Source: JBAIYU01 sp036763085
GTDB taxonomy: Bacteria; Bacillota; Negativicutes; DSM-1736; Dendrosporobacteraceae
DNA length: 64,000 nt
Assembly: GCF_036763085.1 (NCBI RefSeq)
Contig: NZ_JBAIYU010000030.1
Location: forward strand, 1-64,000
Direction of reading: 5' to 3'
The notes below the pieces were generated by a model, which saw nothing but the letters and a program-made list of their open reading frames with translations, was not told where the DNA came from and ran no database searches. A program made the position numbers and the translations under genes. The first letter of the stretch is position 1. Each line of letters begins with the position of its first letter. Shown here one piece after another: positions 16,746 through 25,364 of this stretch.

Positions 16746-18036
16746 TCATAAAACCGCACCAGTTGAAGTGCGGGAGTGCTTTTCATTTTCTGAAGAGCAG
16801 GTAAAAGCAGCCTTAAGACATGTTCGGGAATATGATGGAATTAATGAATGTGTAATATTATCAACCTGTAACCGTACTGAAATGTATGCGGAAGTAGACG
16901 ATGCTGAAGAAGCATTGCCGGTTATGCAGCAGTTTTTAGGCCAAATGGCGGCAAATAACCAAGACGTTGGCGATTTTTTATTCTTCCATACAGATATTAA
17001 CTGTATTAAACATCTGTTCAGAGTTTCTTCGAGCCTAGATTCACTCGTTATTGGTGAAGGGCAAATTTTAAGCCAAGTTAAAAAAGCTTACTCAATTGCC
17101 AGAGATGTTGGAACAACTAGTACTGTTTTGAACACCTTATTTCATCGAGCTATTACCGTTGGTAAAAAAGTGCGTACTGAAACCCGTATTGCTTATAGTG
17201 CTGTTTCCGTCAGTTATGCAGCTGTAGAGCTTGCTAAAAGAGTAGTTGGTGATCTATCACAGTCGAACGTACTGTTATTAGGCGCTGGTCAAATGGGGGA
17301 ACTGACGGCTCGTCATTTGGTTGAAAACGGCGTTAAGACAGTATTTGTTTCAAACAGAAAGTTTGACCGTGCGGCAAATCTTGCAGATAAGTTTCAGGGA
17401 ATTGCCGTTCCTTTTGAAGATTTCATGAAGTGCGCAGCAAAAGCGGATATAGTAATAACGTCAACAGGAGCTCCCCACTATCTTATTAGGGCGTGGGATG
17501 TAGCACATCTTATGCCTAAGCGTAACGGACAGCCGATTATTTTTATTGACATTGCGGTGCCGCGTGACGTTGAACCAGAGGTCGCGGCAATTAATGGAGC
17601 GAGCTTATATAACATAGATGATTTAGAGGCTGTAGTTGAATCGAATATGCGCTTGCGTGAGCAGGAAGCTGAGCTTGCTGAACAGATTATTGAAAGTGAA
17701 ATGCATGAGTTAGCCAATAAGTTTCGCTATTTGGCGTTCAGGCCGGTTATGGCACTTTTGGCAGATAAGGCCGAACGAGTGCGCCAGCGTGAGCTTAAGC
17801 GGGCATTGGTAAAACTACCGGAGATATCAGATGAACAGCGAAAGATAATTGAAAGTATGTCCAAAATGATTATCAGGAAACTATTGCGTGATCCGATGAT
17901 TCGCATTAATGAAGCAGCAGGAACGGATCAGGAACAATTTTATATAGATGCTATCGGAAGGTTATTTAAACTTGATACATTAGGAGAGAGCAGGAAAAGT
18001 GAAAGAAAAATTAGTTATAGGTACGCGAGGAAGTAA
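16720..18036 (+). CDS. hemA: Glutamyl-tRNA reductase
   Basis: Reduces glutamyl-tRNA(Glu) to glutamate-1-semialdehyde with NADPH, the committed step of the C5 route to tetrapyrroles. The catalytic cysteine is in ILSTCNRTEMY (about residue 50). The signature SLVIGEGQILSQVKKAY and the NADPH domain (LLLGAGQMGELTARHL) follow, and the C-terminal dimerisation helix is present; 438 residues is normal. The ATG is inside the end of the previous gene, with GGCGGAGG upstream. The last 38 bases overlap hemC. Confidence 0.95.
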   Translation: MQLVVLGLNHKTAPVEVRECFSFSEEQVKAALRHVREYDGINECVILSTCNRTEMYAEVDDAEEALPVMQQFLGQMAANNQDVGDFLFFHTDINCIKHLFRVSSSLDSLVIGEGQILSQVKKAYSIARDVGTTSTVLNTLFHRAITVGKKVRTETRIAYSAVSVSYAAVELAKRVVGDLSQSNVLLLGAGQMGELTARHLVENGVKTVFVSNRKFDRAANLADKFQGIAVPFEDFMKCAAKADIVITSTGAPHYLIRAWDVAHLMPKRNGQPIIFIDIAVPRDVEPEVAAINGASLYNIDDLEAVVESNMRLREQEAELAEQIIESEMHELANKFRYLAFRPVMALLADKAERVRQRELKRALVKLPEISDEQRKIIESMSKMIIRKLLRDPMIRINEAAGTDQEQFYIDAIGRLFKLDTLGESRKSERKISYRYARK

Positions 18037-18925
18037 ATTGGCCCTGTGGCAGGCTAACTATATAGCTGAATGTCTAAAGGCCCGATATCCAGGCTTAGAA
18101 GTTATAATTAAACGGGTTATGACTACCGGAGATAAAATATTAGATGTGCCTCTTGCTAAAATAGGTGGCAAAGGCTTGTTTACAAAAGAACTCGAAACAG
18201 AAATGCTGTCACGTGAAATAGACTTAGCGGTTCATAGTCTTAAAGATATGCCCACAGAGTTGCCGCCAGGTCTTACACTTGCCGCAATAACCGAGCGTGT
18301 TGATCCTGGTGATGCCTTAATTAGCCCTAAATATAAGACAGTTGATCAGCTGCCTCAAGGTGCTAAGGTGGGAACTTCTAGTCTGAGACGAAAAGCGCAG
18401 CTTTTAAGTTATCGTCCAGATCTAAATATTAGTGATCTTAGAGGGAATCTTGATACTCGTCTACAGAAACTTGAGACAGAACAGCTTGATGCAATAGTGC
18501 TTGCCGTTGCTGGACTTAAACGTTTGGGGTGGGAAGAGCGTATAACTCAAATATTGCCTCAAGAAATGTGTCTACCAGCGGTTGGTCAAGGTGCTTTAGC
18601 AATTGAGTCCCGCAGCGATGATGTAGAAGTGTTATCAATGTTAACATTTTTAAATGATGAAAAAACTAGAGCGGCTGTTACTGCCGAACGCTCTTTCCTT
18701 CATGAGGTTGAGGGTGGATGCCAAGTACCTGTCGGGGTATATGGGACAGTATCAAATAATGAAGTTATTCTAGAAGCAGTTATTTTATCAGTCGATGGAA
18801 CAAAAAAGGTTAAAGATACTTTAACTGCCTCTTGCAATGAAGCGCAAGCTTTAGGCCGCAGCTTAGCTCAGCGTATGCTAGATGCTGGTGGTCGCGAGAT
18901 TATGGCGAGTTTAGAATGTATATAG
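17999..18925 (+). CDS. hemC: Porphobilinogen deaminase (hydroxymethylbilane synthase)
   Basis: Joins four porphobilinogen units into hydroxymethylbilane. Motifs: GTRGSKLALWQ at the N-terminus, HSLKDMPTELP, TSSLRRKAQL, LRGNLDTRL, and the cofactor cysteine in EGGCQVPVG. It is 308 residues. The start is GTG at 17999, inside hemA, with GGAGAGAG ahead of it. Together with hemA, this is a coupled expression unit. Confidence 0.95.
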   Translation: MKEKLVIGTRGSKLALWQANYIAECLKARYPGLEVIIKRVMTTGDKILDVPLAKIGGKGLFTKELETEMLSREIDLAVHSLKDMPTELPPGLTLAAITERVDPGDALISPKYKTVDQLPQGAKVGTSSLRRKAQLLSYRPDLNISDLRGNLDTRLQKLETEQLDAIVLAVAGLKRLGWEERITQILPQEMCLPAVGQGALAIESRSDDVEVLSMLTFLNDEKTRAAVTAERSFLHEVEGGCQVPVGVYGTVSNNEVILEAVILSVDGTKKVKDTLTASCNEAQALGRSLAQRMLDAGGREIMASLECI

Positions 18926-18999
18926 GGCAGCGATTTAGACCAGAGGGCAAGTAAGCTGCAAATAAGGTATTTCGCTTTCTAAATAGGAGGAATAGTTAA

Positions 19000-20505
19000 A
19001 TGCAAGGCATGGTTTATCTAGTGGGAGCAGGTCCCGGAGATTACAAACTTATCAGTGTTAAAGCAGTTGAATATATAAAAGAAGCAGATACTATTGTGTA
19101 TGACAGGCTGGCTGATGATCGTTTATTAGCTTATGCCCGTCCAGATGTTGAATTAATCTACGTTGGCAAAGCTTCAAGCGCTCACACTATGCGCCAGGAG
19201 GATATAAATCAACTGTTAGTTGATTTAGCCAAGGCAGGTAAAAAAGTTGTCCGCTTAAAGGGCGGCGATCCTTTCGTCTTCGGACGCGGTGGTGAAGAAG
19301 CCTTAAAATTGGTTGAAAACAATCTTCCTTTTGAGATAGTACCTGGAATTACTTCAGCAATATCAGTGCCTGCATATGCTGGTATTCCGGTAACACATCG
19401 GGGCGTGGCAACCTCGTTTGCTGTTATTACCGGACATGAAGACCCTACGAAGGCTGAATCCAGCATGAAATGGGATAAGCTTGCTACAGGGGTAGATACA
19501 CTAGTTTTTCTAATGGGTGTAGAGAACCTGCCTTATATTACAGAACAGCTTATTAAAAATGGTCGCGCGGCTGATACTCCAGCTGCTGTAATTCGCTGGG
19601 GGACTAAACCAGAGCAGACAGTTCTCGTCACTACAGTTGGACAAGCTGCTAAAGATGTTGCAGAACAAGGCATTAAACCGCCAGCTATATTTATCGTAGG
19701 CGATGTAGTTAATCTTCGTGAAGACTTAGCGTGGTTTGATCGAAAGCCGCTTTTTGGGAAAAATATACTTGTAACTCGCGCGCGCGAACAGGCTAGTGCT
19801 CTTACCGCTAAATTGGAAGCATTGGGTGCACAGTGCCTGGAAGCGCCATCTATTAAGATTGTTCCACCAGACAGTTACACTGAGATAGATAAAGCAATTC
19901 AAGAATTAAATACATATAACTGGCTGATTTTAACTAGTGTTAATGGTGTTGATTATTTTTTCAACCGCCTGACTCAAGGGAATAAGGACGCCAGAGCCTT
20001 AGCGGGACTTAAAATAGCAGCTATCGGCATACAAACTGCTAATAGATTAATGGAGCATGGGATTAAGGCTGATATTATTCCGGCGGAGTTTAGAGCTGAA
20101 GGAATAATAGATGCATTGGATGGAAAGATAGGCCATGGTGACAGAATTCTAATTCCAAGAGCCTTGGTTGCTCGCGATATACTTCCTGAAAAACTGACAG
20201 AGCTCGGAGCATATGTAAACGTTGTACCTGCTTATAAAACAGTAACAGCCGATACAGATGGAACAACATTGGCAGAAAAAATAGCTGCAGGCAAAATTGA
20301 TCTTATAACTTTTACAAGTTCATCAACAGTAACTAACCTATTAAGTTTGCTAGGTCCTAATGGAGCCGAACTTGTGTCAAAAACGAAAGTTGCTTGTATA
20401 GGCCCGATTACTGCTGGAACTTGCTTAGAAAATAATATTAATCCTGATGTTGTAGCAGAAGAATTTACAATCAGCGGCCTAGTTGAGGCTATCTTAAAAA
20501 TGTAG
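19000..20505 (+). CDS. cobA-hemD: Uroporphyrinogen-III C-methyltransferase / uroporphyrinogen-III synthase fusion
   Basis: A two-domain enzyme common in Firmicutes. The first ~245 residues are the SUMT (CobA) methyltransferase: VYLVGAGPGDYKLIS, RLKGGDPFVFGRGGEEA and VVPGITS-like IVPGITSAISVPAYAG. The rest is HemD, which closes the ring of hydroxymethylbilane: KNILVTRAREQASAL, LTSVNGVDYFF, TFTSSSTVTN. One polypeptide thus makes uroporphyrinogen III and methylates it to precorrin-2, the substrate of the first gene in the operon. AGGAGG precedes the ATG. Confidence 0.94.
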   Translation: MQGMVYLVGAGPGDYKLISVKAVEYIKEADTIVYDRLADDRLLAYARPDVELIYVGKASSAHTMRQEDINQLLVDLAKAGKKVVRLKGGDPFVFGRGGEEALKLVENNLPFEIVPGITSAISVPAYAGIPVTHRGVATSFAVITGHEDPTKAESSMKWDKLATGVDTLVFLMGVENLPYITEQLIKNGRAADTPAAVIRWGTKPEQTVLVTTVGQAAKDVAEQGIKPPAIFIVGDVVNLREDLAWFDRKPLFGKNILVTRAREQASALTAKLEALGAQCLEAPSIKIVPPDSYTEIDKAIQELNTYNWLILTSVNGVDYFFNRLTQGNKDARALAGLKIAAIGIQTANRLMEHGIKADIIPAEFRAEGIIDALDGKIGHGDRILIPRALVARDILPEKLTELGAYVNVVPAYKTVTADTDGTTLAEKIAAGKIDLITFTSSSTVTNLLSLLGPNGAELVSKTKVACIGPITAGTCLENNINPDVVAEEFTISGLVEAILKM

Positions 20506-20518
20506 AGGAGGAGAGTCT

Positions 20519-21490
20519 ATGAGTACTCCAATAATTCGGCCACGGCGGCTGCGTGTCTCCGCCGGTGTTAGAAGCCTAGTTAGAGAGACTACACTCTCTC
20601 CAGCTGATTTTGTATATCCTCTTTTTATCGTACCAGGAACCAATTTAAAAAATGAGATTTCGTCACTGCCGGGCAACTATCATTTATCGCCCGATTTAGC
20701 AATAGAAGCGGCCAAAGAAGCCTATGAGCTTGGCATTCCAGCTGTTCTTGTTTTTGGTTTACCAGAATATAAGGATGCTATAGGCTCAAGTGCCTGGGAT
20801 AGTAACAGTCCAGTGCAGGCGGCAATTCGCGCAATCAAAAAGGCACTGCCGGATATGGTAGTTATAAGTGATGTGTGTTTGTGCCAATATACTGACCATG
20901 GGCACTGCGGTCTGCTTAAAGGTGAGACAGTAGAAAATGACGCTACACTTGAATTACTAGCTAAAACGGCTGTAAGTCATGCCGAAGCTGGCGCCGACAT
21001 GGTAGCTCCATCTGATATGATGGACGGTCGTATACAGGCAATCAGACAAGCTTTAGACAATAACGGTTATACTGATGTTTCAATTATGTCATATGCTGTT
21101 AAATATGCATCAGCCTACTATGGACCGTTCCGCGATGCTGCGGACTCAGCACCGCAGTTTGGCGACCGTCGTTCATACCAAATGGACCCAGCCAATGCCC
21201 GCGAAGCTTTGCGCGAGGTTCAGCTTGATATCGCTGAGGGCGCAGATATCGTTATGGTCAAGCCAGCTTTAGCTTATTTAGATATAGTCCGCACAATGAA
21301 GGACAATACTAATCTGCCGGTAGCAGTATATAACGTCAGCGGTGAATATGCCATGGTTAAGGCTGCGGCAGCCCAAGGCTGGATTGATGAACAAAGAATT
21401 GTTCTTGAAACACTTGTCAGCATGAAACGTGCGGGTGCAGATATAATTATTACCTATCATGCTTTAGATGCTGCACGGTGGCTTAAATAA
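20519..21490 (+). CDS. hemB: Delta-aminolevulinic acid dehydratase (porphobilinogen synthase)
   Basis: Condenses two 5-aminolevulinate molecules to porphobilinogen. The cysteine-rich metal site DVCLCQYTDHGHCG is of the zinc type. The active lysines are expected in VKYASAYYGPFRDA and MVKPALAYLD. The length of 323 residues is normal. The start follows GAGGAGGAG by a few bases and lies 13 bp after the fusion gene, so it is in the same operon. Confidence 0.95.
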   Translation: MSTPIIRPRRLRVSAGVRSLVRETTLSPADFVYPLFIVPGTNLKNEISSLPGNYHLSPDLAIEAAKEAYELGIPAVLVFGLPEYKDAIGSSAWDSNSPVQAAIRAIKKALPDMVVISDVCLCQYTDHGHCGLLKGETVENDATLELLAKTAVSHAEAGADMVAPSDMMDGRIQAIRQALDNNGYTDVSIMSYAVKYASAYYGPFRDAADSAPQFGDRRSYQMDPANAREALREVQLDIAEGADIVMVKPALAYLDIVRTMKDNTNLPVAVYNVSGEYAMVKAAAAQGWIDEQRIVLETLVSMKRAGADIIITYHALDAARWLK

Positions 21491-21514
21491 GCAATTTTAT
21501 GGAGGTAGTTTTTG

Positions 21515-22846
21515 ATGACCTTGAACTTAGAAAAGTCAGCTAAAGCTTTCGGAGAAGCTAAGCAATTTATTCCTGGCGGTGTAAATAGTCCTGTACGTTC
21601 TTTCCGCGGCGTAGGCGGGATTCCGCCCTTTATCGCAAAAGCCGAGGGCAGTAAGATTATTGATATTGATGGGAATGAATATATTGATTATGTAGGTTCC
21701 TGGGGTCCGATGATATTAGGGCATGCCCATCCAGCAGTAACCGAAGCGTTGCAAAAGGCGCTCTATAATGGAACAAGCTATGGAGCACCAACTCTACTAG
21801 AAACAGAGTTAGCTAAACTAATTAATGAACTAGTTCCTTCAATGGAGCTTGTTCGCATGGTTAATTCAGGAACTGAAGCAACTATGAGTGTCTTAAGACT
21901 TGCGCGAGCATTCACCAAGCGAAATAAAATTGTAAAGTTCGCCGGATGTTATCATGGCCACCACGACAGCCTGCTTGTAAAGGCGGGGTCGGGTGCGACA
22001 ACATTAGGTGTGCCGGATAGTCCTGGGGTACCTGACAGCATTGCCGGTAATACAGTCACCGTCAACTTTAATGATGCGGATGAACTTCGCCGAGTATTTG
22101 AAGAGATTGGGCAAGATATAGCAGCAGTTATAATTGAGCCTGTTCCTGGTAATATGGGTCTTGTGATTCCAAAACAAGGCTACTTACGAGAAGTTCGTAA
22201 TATTACCGAGCAATACGGAGCCCTTCTAATATTTGATGAAGTAATGTGCGGCTTCCGCGTGGCGCTTGGCGGTGCTCAATCGGTATATGGCATTCGTCCT
22301 GATCTCACCTGCTTTGGAAAAGTTATTGGCGGAGGCCTTCCAGTAGGGGCTTATGGTGGACGACGTGATATCATGGAATATATTTCGCCTGCTGGCCCAG
22401 TTTATCAAGCCGGGACATTGAGCGGCAACCCGCTTGCTATGACAGCCGGCATTACGACGCTGAAGCTTATCTCTGAGATACCAGAAACGCCTAAGCAGCC
22501 TGATTTCTTCCAAAAGCTTACTGCTAAAACCAAAACGCTTTGTAATGGCATTCAAGCGGAGGCCGAGAAGTATAATCTCAAGCTTCAATTTCATCAAGCA
22601 GGTTCAATGTTTGGTATGTTCTTTACTGATAAACCTGTTTATGACTATGAAAGTGCCAAACAATCTGATGTAGGTGCGTTCAATACATATTTTCACGCCA
22701 TGCTTGAGGAAGGCATTTACCTTGCACCGTCGCAGTTTGAAGCTTCATTTATGTCAGCATCCCATTCTGATGAAGACATTGAAGCTACTATTATAGCTAG
22801 TGGAAAAGCTTTTGCTAAAGTAGTAAAATATAATCAAGTAAAGTAA
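21515..22846 (+). CDS. hemL: Glutamate-1-semialdehyde 2,1-aminomutase
   Basis: PLP enzyme that turns glutamate-1-semialdehyde into 5-aminolevulinate. Visible features: FIPGGVNSPVRSF near the N-terminus, NSGTEATMSVLRLAR, CYHGHHDSLLVKAGSG, the PLP region IFDEVMCGFRV, and the Schiff-base lysine in CFGKVIGGGLPVGAYGG. It is 443 residues. GGAGGT lies before the ATG at 21515. Last gene of the operon; a terminator follows. Later heme steps (hemE and beyond) are not in this window. Confidence 0.95.
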   Translation: MTLNLEKSAKAFGEAKQFIPGGVNSPVRSFRGVGGIPPFIAKAEGSKIIDIDGNEYIDYVGSWGPMILGHAHPAVTEALQKALYNGTSYGAPTLLETELAKLINELVPSMELVRMVNSGTEATMSVLRLARAFTKRNKIVKFAGCYHGHHDSLLVKAGSGATTLGVPDSPGVPDSIAGNTVTVNFNDADELRRVFEEIGQDIAAVIIEPVPGNMGLVIPKQGYLREVRNITEQYGALLIFDEVMCGFRVALGGAQSVYGIRPDLTCFGKVIGGGLPVGAYGGRRDIMEYISPAGPVYQAGTLSGNPLAMTAGITTLKLISEIPETPKQPDFFQKLTAKTKTLCNGIQAEAEKYNLKLQFHQAGSMFGMFFTDKPVYDYESAKQSDVGAFNTYFHAMLEEGIYLAPSQFEASFMSASHSDEDIEATIIASGKAFAKVVKYNQVK

Positions 22847-22855
22847 TATATATTA

Positions 22856-22885
22856 AGAAGCCTCTCTTTTGGGAGGCTTCTGTTT
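22856..22885 (+). terminator. Terminator of the tetrapyrrole operon
   Basis: AGAAGCCTC at 22857 pairs with GAGGCTTCT ending near 22881, followed by a short T-run. Confidence 0.8.
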
Positions 22886-22923
22886 ACAAATAGAATTATT
22901 TGGCGGGAGGAACAGGATAACAC

Positions 22924-23619
22924 ATGGGAGAGAAAGGCACAGATATACAATACCTTAGAAATATACCTGTTTTTTGTAGTTTACCCGAGGAGCAGCTGCT
23001 GCAAATTCATAAAAATACAAATGAAAAAATGTATCGTAAAGGTACGGTCATATTTATCGAAGGAGATCCAGGCAAAGGATTTCATTACGTTAAAAGCGGT
23101 AAAGTTAAAATTGTTAGAATAACTGATGATGGCCGTGAACACATTATCAAAATAATGGGGGCGGGGGAAATCTTTGCCGAGGTCTTACTTTTTAACAATC
23201 GACCTTATCCAGCAACAGCAATTTCAGTAGACGACTCTTGCATCGGCTTAATTAATAATCTTGATTTAGAGAAGCTCATACTGAGTAATAATGAGATGGC
23301 TCTGCAGCTTATCAAGGCCTTAAGCCAACGTTTGCTGTACGCTCAGCAAAAGATAAAAAATCTTGCACTAAATGACGTTACGGCGCGTACTGCTGAAGTT
23401 CTCCTTCGCTTAAGCAGCGAGCATGGGCAAGTTAAAGCCAATGGACAGGTCGAAGTGAATCTCGAATTATCAAGACAAGATTTAGCAAGCTTAGTAGGAA
23501 CTACGCGAGAAACTGTAACAAGGACGCTAAGTGCCTTAAAGAAAGATAAAGTAATTGATTTTGCTGGTCAAAAAGTTATTATCATTGACTCTGCTGCTTT
23601 AAATAGAATAATATCTTAA
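22924..23619 (+). CDS. Crp/Fnr family transcriptional regulator, possibly HcpR-like
   Basis: A 231-residue regulator with an N-terminal cyclic-nucleotide-binding-type beta barrel (about 15-125), a dimer helix and a C-terminal winged helix (LSRQDLASLVGTTRETVTRTL). The N-terminal cysteine cluster of FNR is absent: only two cysteines occur, so it is not an FNR-type iron-sulfur sensor. It is convergent with hcp. Regulators of this group (HcpR) control hcp in response to nitrosative stress through TTGTGA-type half sites, and the hcp promoter carries such a site. The link is inference from position and site. Confidence 0.85.
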   Translation: MGEKGTDIQYLRNIPVFCSLPEEQLLQIHKNTNEKMYRKGTVIFIEGDPGKGFHYVKSGKVKIVRITDDGREHIIKIMGAGEIFAEVLLFNNRPYPATAISVDDSCIGLINNLDLEKLILSNNEMALQLIKALSQRLLYAQQKIKNLALNDVTARTAEVLLRLSSEHGQVKANGQVEVNLELSRQDLASLVGTTRETVTRTLSALKKDKVIDFAGQKVIIIDSAALNRIIS

Positions 23620-23627
23620 TAATGCAG

Positions 23628-23665
23628 AAAAGAACTCCTGGACATCAATGTCCGGGAGTTCTTTT
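23628..23665. terminator. Bidirectional terminator between the Crp/Fnr gene and hcp
   Basis: AAAAGAACTCCTGGACA (23628-23644), loop TCAA, TGTCCGGGAGTTCTTTT (23649-23665). Both arms end in A/T runs, so it serves both convergent genes. Confidence 0.85.
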
Positions 23666-23685
23666 GGAGTGTGGAGGTTTTTGGG

Positions 23686-24984
23686 TTAACCAAGGATAGC
23701 TTTAATATCTTCGTCTGCTGTAGTAATAGGCTGTAGTCCAAAGGTTTCATTAAGAACTTTGAAGACGCCAGGGGATACGAAAGCAGGAGCAGATGGACCA
23801 AGGCGGATATTTTTAATGTTAAGGTGTAGTAGAGTAAGAAGAATAGCAACCGCTTTTTGTTCGTACCAGGATAAAATAATGTTAAGTGGCAGATCGTTTA
23901 CGCCGCATTCAAATACTTTCGATAAAGCAAGAGCAACTTGAATACCGGAGTAAGCGTTATTGCACTGTCCTAAGTCTATTAGACGTGGAATACCATCAAT
24001 ATCACCTAAATCTAGGTGGTTAAAGCGATACTTACCACAGGCAACTGTAAGAATTACAGTATCTTTAGGCAATTTCTCTACTAGCTCAGTATAGTAGTTA
24101 CGGCCAGGTTTTGCCCCATCACAGCCGCCTACTAAGAAGAAGCGCTTAATTTTTCCGGCTTTAACAGCATCAACAATCTTATCAGCAATTCCTAGAATAG
24201 CGTTGTGATGGAAGCCGGTGGTTAAGGTGTAGTCGCCTTCTTTCTCTGGCAGCATTGGCAGAGATTTAGCTTTGGCAATTACTTCGGAGAAATCACGATC
24301 TGAAATATGCTGGCCGCCTTCTAAACCAGTTACTGTACGGGTAAAGATGCGATCACCATAGGTGTTTTTATCAGTTAAAGGCATAACACAGTTGGTTGTT
24401 ACAATAATTGCGCCAGGGAATTCTTCAAATTCCTTACGCTGGTTTTGCCATGCTGTGCCGTAGTTGCCAACTAAGTGAGAGTATTTTCTAAGATTAGGGT
24501 ATGCGTGTGCTGGAAGCATCTCGCCATGGGTATAGATATTGATACCAGTACCTTCAGTTTGTTGAAGTAGTGCTTCAAGATCTAAGAAATCATGACCAGT
24601 GATCAAAATGCCGTAGCCTTTTTTAGTGCCAGTAAATACTTTGGCTGGACCAGGCTGACCAAAACGGGAGATATGAGCATTATCTAAAAGCTGCATAACA
24701 CGGAGGTTCATTTCACCGCATTTCAAGACCATTTCGATGTGTCTTTGCAGACTGAAGTTAACGTTAGTTAAAGTGAAGAATAAGGCATCATGCATAAAAG
24801 CATCAACTTGTTCATCGCGAACACCTAGTTCACGTGCGTGGTGGGCATAAGCAGCAATACCTTTTAAACCATAAACTAATGTATCTTGTAAGCTTGCGAT
24901 ATCTTCATTTTTACCGCAGACACCAACTTTTGTACAGCCAGTACCGCCAGCGGTTTGTTCACATTGATAACAGAACATGCTCAT
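23686..24984 (-). CDS. hcp: Hydroxylamine reductase / hybrid cluster protein
   Basis: Hybrid cluster protein, which reduces hydroxylamine and, as known for E. coli Hcp, nitric oxide. The N-terminal cluster motif CYQCEQTAGGTGCTKVGVC (Cx2Cx8Cx5C) matches the [4Fe-4S] type of strict anaerobes. Hybrid-cluster ligands are visible in TTNCVMP, VGGCDGAKPGRNYY, VACGKYRFN and DLGQCNNAYSG. At 432 residues it is about 110 shorter than the classic enzyme and fits the short class that lacks part of the N-terminal helical domain. AGGAGG precedes the ATG. Its promoter has a Crp/Fnr-type operator. Confidence 0.94.
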   Translation of the reverse strand: MSMFCYQCEQTAGGTGCTKVGVCGKNEDIASLQDTLVYGLKGIAAYAHHARELGVRDEQVDAFMHDALFFTLTNVNFSLQRHIEMVLKCGEMNLRVMQLLDNAHISRFGQPGPAKVFTGTKKGYGILITGHDFLDLEALLQQTEGTGINIYTHGEMLPAHAYPNLRKYSHLVGNYGTAWQNQRKEFEEFPGAIIVTTNCVMPLTDKNTYGDRIFTRTVTGLEGGQHISDRDFSEVIAKAKSLPMLPEKEGDYTLTTGFHHNAILGIADKIVDAVKAGKIKRFFLVGGCDGAKPGRNYYTELVEKLPKDTVILTVACGKYRFNHLDLGDIDGIPRLIDLGQCNNAYSGIQVALALSKVFECGVNDLPLNIILSWYEQKAVAILLTLLHLNIKNIRLGPSAPAFVSPGVFKVLNETFGLQPITTADEDIKAILG

Positions 24985-25015
24985 TTATTATTCCTCCTTG
25001 ATTTATCTTGTTGTT

Positions 25016-25070
25016 ATGGTTTTATTATAGAGGAATATAAATGGTAATTCTGTGATGTGTGTCACACTGT
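25016..25070 (-). promoter_or_regulatory. hcp promoter with Crp/HcpR-type operator
   Basis: The minus strand has TATAAT at 25029-25024. Upstream lies the perfect palindrome TGTGA-TGTGTG-TCACA at 25051-25066. With transcription starting near 25017 the palindrome centre is at about -41.5, the class II activator position, and no good -35 box is needed. This fits activation of hcp by the Crp/Fnr protein next door. Confidence 0.7.
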
Positions 25071-25097
25071 AAAGTTTTTTACAAAATAGCAAAAAAA

Positions 25098-25121
25098 ACG
25101 GTCATTCGATAGAATGACCGT
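25098..25121 (-). terminator. Terminator of the 54-aa gene
   Basis: On the minus strand ACGGTCATTC pairs with GAATGACCGT around TATC and is followed by eight T. Confidence 0.85.
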
Positions 25122-25285
25122 TAGTGGAGTACTTCATCAGGAGTTTCAAGTTCTTTTAATTCAACAACATTTTTATAGGTCAATGGAATAAGGCTGGCTA
25201 CGTCAAAATAGGCATCGGCATAATTTGTACCTGTGACTAAATTGCCTGTATCTTTACCATCAAGGAGAACTTTGTAAGTAGGCAT
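25121..25285 (-). CDS. Small protein, 54 aa, unknown function
   Basis: A short gene with a clear AAGGAG ribosome site, ATG start (MPTYKVLLDGKDTGN) and its own terminator touching the stop codon. The product is acidic, has no cysteine and no membrane helix, and reads like a small beta-hairpin domain (YKVLLDGKDTG, VTGTNYADAYFDVA). I do not recognise it. It lies between the FtsA-like gene and hcp, same strand. Confidence 0.6.
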   Translation of the reverse strand: MPTYKVLLDGKDTGNLVTGTNYADAYFDVASLIPLTYKNVVELKELETPDEVLH

Positions 25286-25364
25286 ATTAAACTACTCCTT
25301 CCAATTTTGTAGGTTATTAATATACCCATTACTTGCAGCAAATATTTAAGAGTAAATAAAAAGT

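Noticed and set aside
22924..23619. FNR-type oxygen sensor
   Set aside because: The N-terminal cysteine cluster is missing; a general Crp/Fnr or HcpR-like call is safer.
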